Assembly (NCBI GenBank): GCA_036495485.1
Contig: DASXMU010000067.1
Span: 1 to 8,767, forward strand
Source: PALSA-505 sp036495485
Lineage (GTDB): Bacteria; Actinomycetota; Actinomycetes; Streptosporangiales; Streptosporangiaceae
Direction: 5' to 3'
DNA: 8,767 bases
Shown: positions 1 to 7,200 of the stretch, in pieces
How the letters are laid out: each line of letters starts with the position of its first letter
Position numbering within the stretch: position 1 is the stretch's first letter
The notes under the pieces: generated by a model
Seen by the model: the letters and a program-made list of their open reading frames with translations, nothing else
Database searches by the model: none
Told to the model about the DNA's origin: nothing
Made by a program: the position numbers and the translations under genes

Positions 1-431
1 CGGCGGGCGAGTTCTTGTTCGTAGCCGGGGGACAGCACCTGGGCGCGGGTCATCTTGCGCAGCCAGGCCAGCGTCTGCACGGGCACAACCTCCCCGGCCG
101 GGGAGACCACCGCCCCCACCGGCACCCGCCCACCAGCCACCGGCGCCAGCACGCCGCCTGACGGCGTCAGATCTGTCCACGGTGCACGCCGCACACGGAG
201 CCGCTCAGCCAGATCCTCAGCACGGCCGGCCCGCTCCTCCGCCTGCGCCCCGGCAATCGACGCGGGCGTGGCCAGCCCGTGATCCGCTCTGCGGCCCGCC
301 ACACGTGGGGCACGTGGGCGAGACCGCTGTCGCGTTTCGGTGGCCGAGGATGGGGCGATGGCCGCTGCGCCGCGGCCGACGTGATCGTGCACGTGGGATC
401 CTTCCACCAGGTGGATCGGGGTCGCGCGCAA
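1..431 (-). CDS. Hypothetical protein, N-terminal part, runs off left edge
   Basis: I do not recognise the family. The minus strand is open from 473 to the left edge with strong G/C at third positions, as expected of real coding DNA. I chose the TTG at 431-429 because AGGAG (438-442) lies 6 bases before it; no ATG exists in the open stretch. GTG at 407, 392 or 302 are alternatives. The visible 143 residues begin LRATPIHLVEGSHVHDHV. An Arg/Ala/Pro-rich stretch follows, then a charged helix-like segment (around AQAEERAGRAEDLAERLRVR), a Gly/Val-rich beta-like section, and TLAWLRKMTRAQVLSPGYE near the edge. No signal peptide or membrane segment is seen. It is divergent from the LAL regulator gene at 608 and could share its control region. 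Coding status is fairly likely, function unknown, start uncertain. Confidence 0.55.
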   Translation of the reverse strand, partial: MRATPIHLVEGSHVHDHVGRGAAAIAPSSATETRQRSRPRAPRVAGRRADHGLATPASIAGAQAEERAGRAEDLAERLRVRRAPWTDLTPSGGVLAPVAGGRVPVGAVVSPAGEVVPVQTLAWLRKMTRAQVLSPGYEQELAR

Positions 432-437
432 GCGCGT

Positions 438-442
438 CTCCT
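438..442 (-). promoter_or_regulatory. Shine-Dalgarno site AGGAG deciding the TTG start
   Basis: On the minus strand the sequence reads CAGGAG, six bases, then TTG (431-429). This spacing is near ideal, and it is the reason for choosing a TTG start in a reading frame that has no ATG. The same bases would be coding if a start further upstream existed, but a TGA at 476-474 closes the frame and no start codon lies between 473 and 432. Confidence 0.45.
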
Positions 443-570
443 GGTGGGCTACGTCGGCCCTCGTGGCGGCGGTTCACTCTGGCCTCGGCCGGGGATGAGA
501 ACAACAGAGCAGGGTCCCTTCACCGGATGGATCAGAATTGGTGTCCGCGGTGGCCATATGAGGAAATCAG

Positions 571-606
571 CGATTCGGTTAGTGCCGATTTGGTTACGAT
601 CGGGTA
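571..606 (+). promoter_or_regulatory. Direct-repeat array and possible -10 element before the LAL gene
   Basis: CGATTCGGTTA (571-581) and CGATTTGGTTA (586-596) match at 10 of 11 bases, 15 bases apart. CGATCGGGTA (597-606) is a shorter third likeness. TACGAT at 595-600 fits a -10 hexamer for a housekeeping-type sigma factor and would place the transcription start close to GTG 608. No convincing -35 lies at the right distance; TTCGGT at 574-579 is poor. The repeats may be binding sites for the LAL protein itself or another regulator. The repeats are seen directly; their role is inferred. Confidence 0.35.
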
Positions 607-607
607 T

Positions 608-3493
608 GTGAGTGAGTTGTTCGTCGGCCGTAAGAACGACCTGGTATTGCTCGGGGATCTGGTCTCGGCGGTGTCGGCGGGTGTGGGTGGTGTGGTGCTC
701 GTGGCGGGCGAGCAGGGGATCGGGAAATCGTCGCTGTTGCGGGCGGGCTTTGCCAGAGCGGCAGACGCGGGATGCAAGGTGTTCTGGGGGGCAGCCGACG
801 AGCTGGGGCAGCAGTTTCCGCTGCGGCTGATGGCTGAGTGCCTGGACATGGTGAGTGGGCTGGAGGCGGCGATCGCGCCGTTGAACCAGGCGGGAGTGCT
901 AGCGGCCGATCCGGTCATGGCCGGGATGGAACGCGTGCTTGCCGAGGTGGACCGGCGATGTGCGCAGTCACCGGTGGTGCTGGTGGCCGAGGATCTGCAC
1001 TGGGCGGACGAGACGAGCTTGCTGGTGTGGTCCCGGTTGTTCCAGGCGGCTGGCCAGCTTCCACTGCTGCTGGCCGGTTCTTACCGGTCGGGACCGGGAA
1101 GCGGGGAGCTGGCGCGGTTGCGGCGTGGGGTGCTGGCCCGGCAGGGAACGGTAGTTGATCTTGAGCCACTGCCTGCTGATGAGATTTCGGAGCTAGTGAG
1201 CGGGCTGGTCGGTGGGCGGCCGGGTCGGCGGCTGGGGGGCGTGATCGACCGGGCCGGTGGGAATCCGCTGTACACCAGAGAGCTGGCCGACGGGCTGGTC
1301 AGGGATGGCAAGGTCGCGGTTACCAAGGGTGTGGCTGAACTGGCTGACCGGACGGTGCTCGCGGGAGTGCCCAGGTCGCTGGCAGCGGCCGTCGCGGAAC
1401 GGCTGGCAGCGCTGACGCAGGATGCGGTGGACGTGCTGCGGTGGGCCGCGGTCCTGGGTGTGGAGTTCGCGGTGCCCGATCTGGAGGTCGTGTCTGGCCG
1501 GTCGGTCGGCGCGCTGATGGGGATCGTTGACCTGGCCACCAGTGCCGGCGTCCTCGCTGACGCCGGGCCGCGGCTGAGGTTCCGGCACGCGATTATCCGT
1601 CAGGTGCTCTATGAGGGCATACCGGAAGCATTGCGGGCTGCCTTGCATGTCGAGGCCGCCCGCGCGCTTGCCGATGCAGGCGCGGGCCCGGAGCGAGTCG
1701 CTGCCCAGCTCGCTGCGGCGACCGGCGGGCCTGGCCGGACCGCGGAGCCAGCGACAGCACGGGGTAAAGAGCGACCTGGCGTGGGCTGGTCCCGGGCCTG
1801 GCTCGTGCAGGCCGCGCCTGTACTGGCCGCGCAGGCCCCGCAGTTGGCGGCCGACCTGCTGCAACGGGAACTGGCTGAGATAGCCAGTGGCGATGAGACC
1901 CGGGACAGCCTCACGGCCAGCCTGGCCCGTGCTCTGCTCGCCGCCGGTGCATATGCGGAAGCCGTGCGGCAGGCCAAACAGGCGCTGGCCGGGATGACCG
2001 ATCCAGAACGCAGGGCCGAGACATACTGGGTGCTGGCGCGCGCTCAGGTCAGTGTGGGCCGCAGCGATGATGGGCTCATCACACTGCGGCAGGCGCAGGC
2101 GTCGGCTGGCATGACCCGCGCGTGGCAGGGCCGGATGCTCGCCTTGCGGTCGATGCTCGAACGATCAACCGCTGGTGACCTTGATGCGGCAGACGTTACC
2201 GCGCGGCAGGCCCTGGCCGCGGGCCGGGAGGCCGGCGACGCGTTCGCCACCGCCCATGCCCTGGCTGATCTGTGGCTGAGCCAGAGCATCAGGCGCGATC
2301 ATGCCGCCGCGCTGGACAGCATCGACCAGGCGCTGCAGGTGCTGGGTGACAATCCCGCCCACGAGGACCTGCACTCATTCGCTTTTGACGCCCGCATCTT
2401 CACCTTGCAGAATCTCGACCGCTGGCCAGAAGCCGTGCAGACCCTGCGGAAGGCGCGCGAGTACACCGCGCGCAGCGGGAGCCCGGACCGGTCGACCTGG
2501 GCCACCGCGGCGGTGCTGCGGTACTGGCTGGGCCAGTGGGACGACACGCTGGCCGAGCTGGGCCCCGATGAGCAGGATGTGCTCGGGCTGACGCATTCCT
2601 ATCTGCGGGAACGCTGGTCCTCGCTGCTGGCCCATGGAGTTATTGCGCTGATCGCCGGGCGCCAGGACCAGCGGGAGGTTGCCGGCCAGCAGTTGCGCAA
2701 GGGCCTGGCGTTGCCGATCGAAACCCACTCCGACCGGGAGAACCAGGATTTCCTGATCGCTGCGCACGCGCTGGCGCTGGAGCAGGCCGGGGACACCGGG
2801 CAGGCGATGCGGGTGCTGGCCGGGGTGCTGGACCGCCGCGACGGTGAGATGACCTTGACCCACCAGTGGATGCCCGACCTGGTCCGGCTGGCGATCACCG
2901 TCGGCGATGACCAGGGGGCCCGCACCGCCGCGGCCGCCTGTCAGGCCGAGGCCACCGCCGAAACCCGGCCCGCCAGGGCGGCGGCGGCCAGCCTGCGCTG
3001 CCAGGGACTGCTCCGCGCTGACCCGGACCCGCTGCGCGAGGCCATGGCGCACTACCGGGCGGTCGGCCCCCCGGTTGAGCTGCCGGCCGCGCTGGAGGAC
3101 CTGGCTGTCGTGCTGGCCAAAACAGGCCGCGACGACGAGGCCAGATTCACCCTGAAGGAAGCCGTCAGCCGGTACGAGGGTTTCGGTGCCCACTGGGACA
3201 TCCAGCGGGCGGGCGCACGGCTTCGGCCGTATGGGATCCGGCGGGCGTCAGGCGGTCACCGGCGGCATCCGGCCAGCGGGTGGGCGGCGCTGACGCCTAC
3301 CGAGATCAGGGTTGCCTACCTGGTAGCGGACGGGCGATCCAATCCCGATGTCGCGGCCAAGCTGTTCCTTTCGCGTAACACCGTGCAGACGCACGTGTCG
3401 CACATCCTGGCCAAACTGGGCGCGCGTTCCCGGACGGAAATCATGCGTGAGGCGTTGCTGCATCCTGCGGCTGGTCAGTCCGCGAGCGCCTAG
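608..3493 (+). CDS. Large ATP-binding LuxR-family (LAL) transcriptional regulator
   Basis: A 961-residue regulator of the LAL (MalT-like) class, a cytoplasmic ATP-dependent activator. It opens with ELFVGRKNDL (residues 3-12), the usual start of the ATPase module. Walker A GEQGIGKS is at 34-41, and Walker B VVLVAED with HWAD at 123-134. The middle, roughly 500-870, is Ala/Leu-rich and helical with TPR-like pairs, the usual sensor and oligomerisation part. The LuxR HTH runs from about 895 (LTPTEIRVAYLVADGRSN) through LFLSRNTVQTHVSHILAKLG to about 950. Length is normal for the family (roughly 900-1000). GTG 608 is chosen because the family motif begins just after it. ATG 527 would add 27 atypical residues, and the still longer upstream frame overlaps the minus-strand gene. 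No clear ribosome site precedes GTG, so a leaderless message is possible. It lies 120 bp upstream of the sigma gene and probably regulates this locus (inference). The inducer is unknown. Confidence 0.93.
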   Translation: MSELFVGRKNDLVLLGDLVSAVSAGVGGVVLVAGEQGIGKSSLLRAGFARAADAGCKVFWGAADELGQQFPLRLMAECLDMVSGLEAAIAPLNQAGVLAADPVMAGMERVLAEVDRRCAQSPVVLVAEDLHWADETSLLVWSRLFQAAGQLPLLLAGSYRSGPGSGELARLRRGVLARQGTVVDLEPLPADEISELVSGLVGGRPGRRLGGVIDRAGGNPLYTRELADGLVRDGKVAVTKGVAELADRTVLAGVPRSLAAAVAERLAALTQDAVDVLRWAAVLGVEFAVPDLEVVSGRSVGALMGIVDLATSAGVLADAGPRLRFRHAIIRQVLYEGIPEALRAALHVEAARALADAGAGPERVAAQLAAATGGPGRTAEPATARGKERPGVGWSRAWLVQAAPVLAAQAPQLAADLLQRELAEIASGDETRDSLTASLARALLAAGAYAEAVRQAKQALAGMTDPERRAETYWVLARAQVSVGRSDDGLITLRQAQASAGMTRAWQGRMLALRSMLERSTAGDLDAADVTARQALAAGREAGDAFATAHALADLWLSQSIRRDHAAALDSIDQALQVLGDNPAHEDLHSFAFDARIFTLQNLDRWPEAVQTLRKAREYTARSGSPDRSTWATAAVLRYWLGQWDDTLAELGPDEQDVLGLTHSYLRERWSSLLAHGVIALIAGRQDQREVAGQQLRKGLALPIETHSDRENQDFLIAAHALALEQAGDTGQAMRVLAGVLDRRDGEMTLTHQWMPDLVRLAITVGDDQGARTAAAACQAEATAETRPARAAAASLRCQGLLRADPDPLREAMAHYRAVGPPVELPAALEDLAVVLAKTGRDDEARFTLKEAVSRYEGFGAHWDIQRAGARLRPYGIRRASGGHRRHPASGWAALTPTEIRVAYLVADGRSNPDVAAKLFLSRNTVQTHVSHILAKLGARSRTEIMREALLHPAAGQSASA

Positions 3494-3501
3494 CGGTTAT
3501 C

Positions 3502-3520
3502 TGCGCGGTTGAACCGCGCA
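3502..3520. promoter_or_regulatory. Perfect 19-bp palindrome after the LAL stop: operator or weak terminator
   Basis: TGCGCGGTTGAACCGCGCA has 9-bp perfectly complementary arms around a single G. As RNA it can form an 8-bp GC-rich stem with a 3-base loop. It begins 8 bases after the TAG of the LAL gene. No U-run follows, so it is not a classical intrinsic terminator, although GC-rich hairpins without U-runs are common after actinomycete genes. It also holds TGAACC, which fits an ECF sigma -35, so it may instead be an operator over the next promoter. Confidence 0.5.
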
Positions 3521-3536
3521 ACGCTCCGTCGTCGTA
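3510..3536 (+). promoter_or_regulatory. Candidate ECF-type promoter for the sigma gene
   Basis: TGAACC (3510-3515) is followed after 17 bases by CGTA (3533-3536). ECF sigma factors generally read an AAC-containing -35 and a CGT-containing -10 at about this spacing, and SigL-type factors are known for a TGAACC-like -35. The downstream gene encodes a SigL/SigK-like factor, so positive autoregulation is plausible. Transcription would start about 70 bases before its ATG. CGTC at 3527-3530 is an alternative -10 with shorter spacing. Assigned by pattern only. Confidence 0.35.
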
Positions 3537-3570
3537 GCCGCACCCGAGCGGCGCTAGCCACAGCCTGGAT

Positions 3571-3598
3571 GTCGCTCTTAGCGACCACCATCAGCGAC
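3571..3598. repeat. Inverted plus direct hexamer repeats in the sigma leader
   Basis: GTCGCT (3571-3576), three bases, AGCGAC (3580-3585) make a perfect inverted repeat. AGCGAC recurs at 3593-3598, 13 bases after the second arm. The set lies just before the ribosome site of the sigma gene and could be an operator or a small leader hairpin. The elements are short enough that chance is possible in GC-rich DNA. Confidence 0.3.
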
Positions 3599-3602
3599 AG
3601 AT

Positions 3603-3606
3603 GGAG
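3603..3606 (+). promoter_or_regulatory. Shine-Dalgarno GGAG fixing the sigma factor start
   Basis: GGAG stands 7 bases before ATG 3614. It supports this start over the in-frame TTG 3509, which would add 35 Arg-rich residues unlike any ECF N-terminus and would begin inside the palindrome. Confidence 0.6.
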
Positions 3607-3613
3607 ATCCAGG

Positions 3614-4222
3614 ATGACTCAGCTCAGCGCCCCGCAGCTACGGAGCGTTCCGCTTGACCAGGCCGCGTCCGGCGACCCTGGGGGGCGCGAGCTCCGCGAG
3701 CCGGGCCAGGACGCCGAGGCGATTGTCATCCAGTTGTACCGCGAGAACGGCGCCTTCGTGCTCAGCTACGTCACCGGCCTGCTGCGGGACCGCCACCTCG
3801 CCGAGGACGTCGTCCAGGAAACGATGCTGCGCGCATGGCGGCACTGCGCCCAGTTCAGCGAGCAGAAGGGGTCCGTCCGCGGCTGGCTGATCAAGGTCGC
3901 GCACAACGTCGCCATGGACAAGATCCGGATGCGCCGGTCGCGGCCGGCCGAGGTAGCCGAGGATGCGGCGCCGGAGGCGCTGGTGGCCGACCATGCCGAC
4001 GCCGTCGTAACGGCGGTGCATGTGCGCGATGCGCTGGACCGGCTCAGTCCCTCGCACCGCGCGGTGATCGAGGAGATCTACCTGAACGGCCGCACCGCAC
4101 GCGAGGCGGCGGCCAAGCTTGGCATACCGGAAGGGACGGTGTTCTCCCGTTCTTACTACGCTCTGCGGATCCTGCGGCGGGAACTGGGCGTCCCGGCCGG
4201 GGTCGGCGGAGCGGCCGCCTGA
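3614..4222 (+). CDS. ECF-family RNA polymerase sigma factor, SigL/SigK-like
   Basis: A 202-residue alternative sigma factor that directs RNA polymerase to a small set of promoters. Region 2 spans about residues 37-108: LYRENGAFVLSYVTGLLRD, then LAEDVVQETMLRAWRH (62-77, the core-binding and -10 part), then GWLIKVAHNVAMDKIR (90-105). Region 4 spans about 134-192, with LDRLSPSHRAVIEEIYLNG and the HTH EAAAKLGIPEGTVFSRSYYALRILRREL (in two parts, 164-176 and 177-191). The SRSYYALR signature resembles the SigL/SigK group. Length is normal. An oddity is Phe177, where relatives usually have a Lys or Arg (GTVKSR) in the DNA-reading helix. No anti-sigma gene follows. Instead the WXG100-like/SecA gene starts 21 bp downstream in the same reading frame, so the two are probably co-transcribed. 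Confidence 0.92.
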   Translation: MTQLSAPQLRSVPLDQAASGDPGGRELREPGQDAEAIVIQLYRENGAFVLSYVTGLLRDRHLAEDVVQETMLRAWRHCAQFSEQKGSVRGWLIKVAHNVAMDKIRMRRSRPAEVAEDAAPEALVADHADAVVTAVHVRDALDRLSPSHRAVIEEIYLNGRTAREAAAKLGIPEGTVFSRSYYALRILRRELGVPAGVGGAAA

Positions 4223-4243
4223 GCCGGGCTGGCGGGACTGGTC

Positions 4244-7200
4244 ATGGCTTACTCAAACATAGAGTTCAACCCCCAGGAAGCCGAGCTTTTCCTGGTCCTC
4301 ACGGGAGAGCGGCCACCGGAATTCAACACCGACGGGGGGCATGAGGCCGCGCAGATCCTGATGAGCTACGCGGACATGGTCGATAACCAGCTCACGCCGT
4401 TGGTGCAAGCCCGGGTCAATGCGGCGCAGACCGGCATGTCCGGCGAGATGTCCAAGTCGTTCGTCGCGAATCTGGAGCAGTACACCGTAGCATCGCCCTT
4501 CATCCTGCCCACAACGTCGAATCTCGCGCGGCAGTTGGGTGTGTACACGGATTCCGCCTCTGACCAGGCCCAGAGCATTAAGATCCAGGCGATCGTGGCA
4601 CTGGCCGTGTTGATCGCGGCCTTCATTGTGGACGCGATCATCGCTTTCTTCGATCCGGCGGCGGGCATAGAGGCGGCCGTAGCGGAGGAGGCCGCGACGC
4701 GGGTATTCCTCGAGGCGCTCCTCGATGCCCTGAAAGAGATGATCTTCCACGCGATACCCATCGGTATCGCGATTCAGGTGGGACAGGACACGCTTGCGCA
4801 GATCATCGAGATGGCCGAAGGCATCGAGAAGAACTGGAACTGGACCGAAACCCTGGAACAGGTAGGGATCGGGGCGCTCGGCGGGGCGATGGGCAGTTTC
4901 CTCAAGCCGCTTGAGGAAAAGCTCACCGGGAACCTGACGCATCTGCTCGAAAACATGGTGAATTCCGGGGGCAAGGACCTAACCAAAGATCTGGGCAAGG
5001 ATCTGGGCAACGGCCTCGATAATAATGTGGGCCACGACGGGGCGGGCGGTCCTGGTGCGGGCGACCATGTGCCGGGCGGTGCGGGCGACCATATGCCGGG
5101 CGGTGCGGGCGACCATGTGCCGGCCGATCCTGGTGCGGGCGACCATGTGCCGGGCGATCCTGGACCGGGCGGGAGCAAGGGGCCGTCCTGGACACCGAAC
5201 AAGCCGCCGGTCGGCTCGGCCGGGTGGTGGCTGCACAACCTGGCGTCGATCCCCGTTGGCATCCTGATCGGCGGGATCCACAACGCCGGCCACGCGACAC
5301 TGTGGAACCTCATGACCACCGGGCAGTTGACGTGGGACTGGGGGACGTTCATGGGCGGCGCGGCCTATGGCGTCGCGCACCCGCTCGCGGTCATGGCCGG
5401 TGGCGGCGCGCGGATGGCGGTCGGTGTAACCGCTCCGGCCGAGAACCTGATCGCGGCGGCGTTCGGATCGGTCACACCGCAGCACCTGACCGACATCGCC
5501 AGCGCGACCGAGTCTCCTGGTGGCACTTCCCCGGGCACCGGTAGCGGCGCACAGGGCGGCGACGTGAGCAAGGTGCCCAACGAGAGCGAGGGCGAGTCAA
5601 GCCCGCTGCTCGTCCCGCCGACGTCGGCTGGGCCGGGGCTCACTGATGGCATCGGCTCCGTCAATGAGCCACCCGTTGTGCAACTGCTGCGCAACCTGAA
5701 CGTCCCGGTCGGCCCGGATGCCGCCTACAACATTGCGCTTCGCACGGGGATGGTTCCCGTGGTGGGCCCGGTCACCGCTCATCCGCTCTATGAGAGCCCC
5801 CTCAAGGTCAATCTGCCCGCTTCCACCAGCCTGGGCAGCGTGGCATCGAAGGTTATGGGCACTATCTCGGGCAACCCCGGACGGCCTCTGGCTGAGATCC
5901 CGGTTGAGTCCGTGCAGCCGCACGAACTGGCGACCCTGCCGCAGGATCAGTTGCCACCGCCATTGCTGTCTCCTGATGGGGCGCCGCTGGTGCCTGGTGT
6001 GCCTGCGCCGGTGGGGTCGCATGAGCCGCTGGCGTCGTCGCCGCTTGATGAGTCGTTGCCGCCGGAGGTCCAGCAGCGGCTAGCGCCGCCGTTGCTGACT
6101 CCCCAGGTGCGCCCGCAGGACTCGGTGCTGTCGTCGTCCGGCCCGACGGAGCAGCAGGCTCCGGTGTCCGAAACGCCCGTGACGCATGAGCCGGTGCCAG
6201 TCGAGGGCGAGCACGTTGACGAGCTCCCACCCACCCCCGTCGGGCCGGCCCCCACCAGCCAGCAGATCGCGGACGCCTTGCGGGACGGCGGTCTTGGTCC
6301 CAAGGACGTCGCCGAGGAGATCAACTCCGGGGATCTCACTGTCGGCCGCGGTCCGGTGGTCAAGCAGCCCGAGGTGGTCGGGTCCGCCGAGCATGTGCCG
6401 GGCGTTGCGGAGATCGGCCACAGCCACGACCTGCCGCACGACGGCCAGCCGGGGGAGCGGCCTGAGGTGCGGGTCGGGGTACCGGAGGTGCTGGGGCGCG
6501 ACGGCAACGGTGCGGCGGACACCTGGTGGGCGCCCGTCCGCGACGGCGCCGGCCGCGGCTGGCATGTGGCGCGGCACGATGGCCTGCTGGACCGCGGGTC
6601 CGGCACTGAGGGGCAGCAGCGGCCGCTGGTCCGGGTGCCGGCCGGGTCGAAGGCCCTGCTGGATGGCTCTGGTCAGGCGCAGCATGTGGTGCTGCGGGAT
6701 GGCATCAGCTACGAGCGTGGCTTGGATGGTCGGTGGGGACCGCCGCGGAAGGATCCCGGCGACCTGATCGTGGTCAAGACCAGCAAGTCGGAAAGGCTGA
6801 AGCTGGCGGACGGGACGACCGTCAGGCTGAAGTCCGGTAACGAACTGGTGCGGGACAAGGCCACCGGACAGGTGGTGGCTTACCGGCAGGTGAAGGGCGG
6901 GCCGCGGCTCTTCCTGCCCGATGGTGAGCGTGGCTGGGCCGAGCATGACCCGGCGGATGCCGCTGTTTTTGAGGGGTGGCTGGCCGCGGCGAACAAGGCG
7001 CATGACGCGGCGCGGGCACTGTCTCACATCTCAGCCCTCTCCGGCCCGGAAGTTCCCAGGGATCAGCGGCTGACCGAGCTGCCCCCGGACGCACTGAAGG
7101 ATCTGCTGCACAACGGGTCGCCTCAGGACCAGCTGGCGGCGCTGTATGAGTGGGTGCGCCGCAGCCCCAACGGGGTGCCGCTGCGATGGACCCAGATCGA

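Larger units (their letters stand above)
432..607. other. Divergent intergenic region between minus-strand gene and LAL regulator
   Basis: These 176 bases separate two divergently oriented starts. From about 490 onward the base composition is visibly less GC-rich than the flanking genes (for example around 535-600), as expected of a promoter region. An open plus-strand frame continues upstream through it to 182, but that extension overlaps the minus-strand gene and its translation (Arg/Pro/Gly-rich) does not look like protein, so I treat it as non-coding. Beyond the repeat array at 571-606 I see no hairpin, riboswitch or RNA gene. Confidence 0.5.

Noticed and set aside
304..330. Zinc-ribbon-like CPTCGG in another minus-strand frame (217-504)
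   Set aside because: That frame ends soon after, has no second cysteine pair, and competes with the frame that has better codon bias down to position 1.
302..397. Three CACGTGGG-like words (near 302, 311 and 390)
   Set aside because: They fall inside the coding part of the minus-strand gene, are short, and recur by chance in this composition; similar CACGTG also occurs in the LAL HTH coding region.
182..607. Upstream extension of the LAL frame by 142 codons
   Set aside because: It overlaps the better-supported minus-strand gene, is rich in Arg/Pro/Gly without any family likeness, and crosses the AT-richer promoter-like stretch. The LAL family motif begins right after GTG 608.
2375..3193. 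Minus-strand open frame of 272 aa inside the LAL gene
   Set aside because: It is a shadow of the plus-strand LAL frame, typical of GC-rich DNA. No ribosome site or domain is seen.
4179..4207. GGGAAC followed after 17 bases by GTCGG, an ECF-like promoter just before the giant gene
   Set aside because: It lies within the sigma coding sequence at conserved codons (RREL) and the -10 half is weak. Co-transcription from upstream is simpler.
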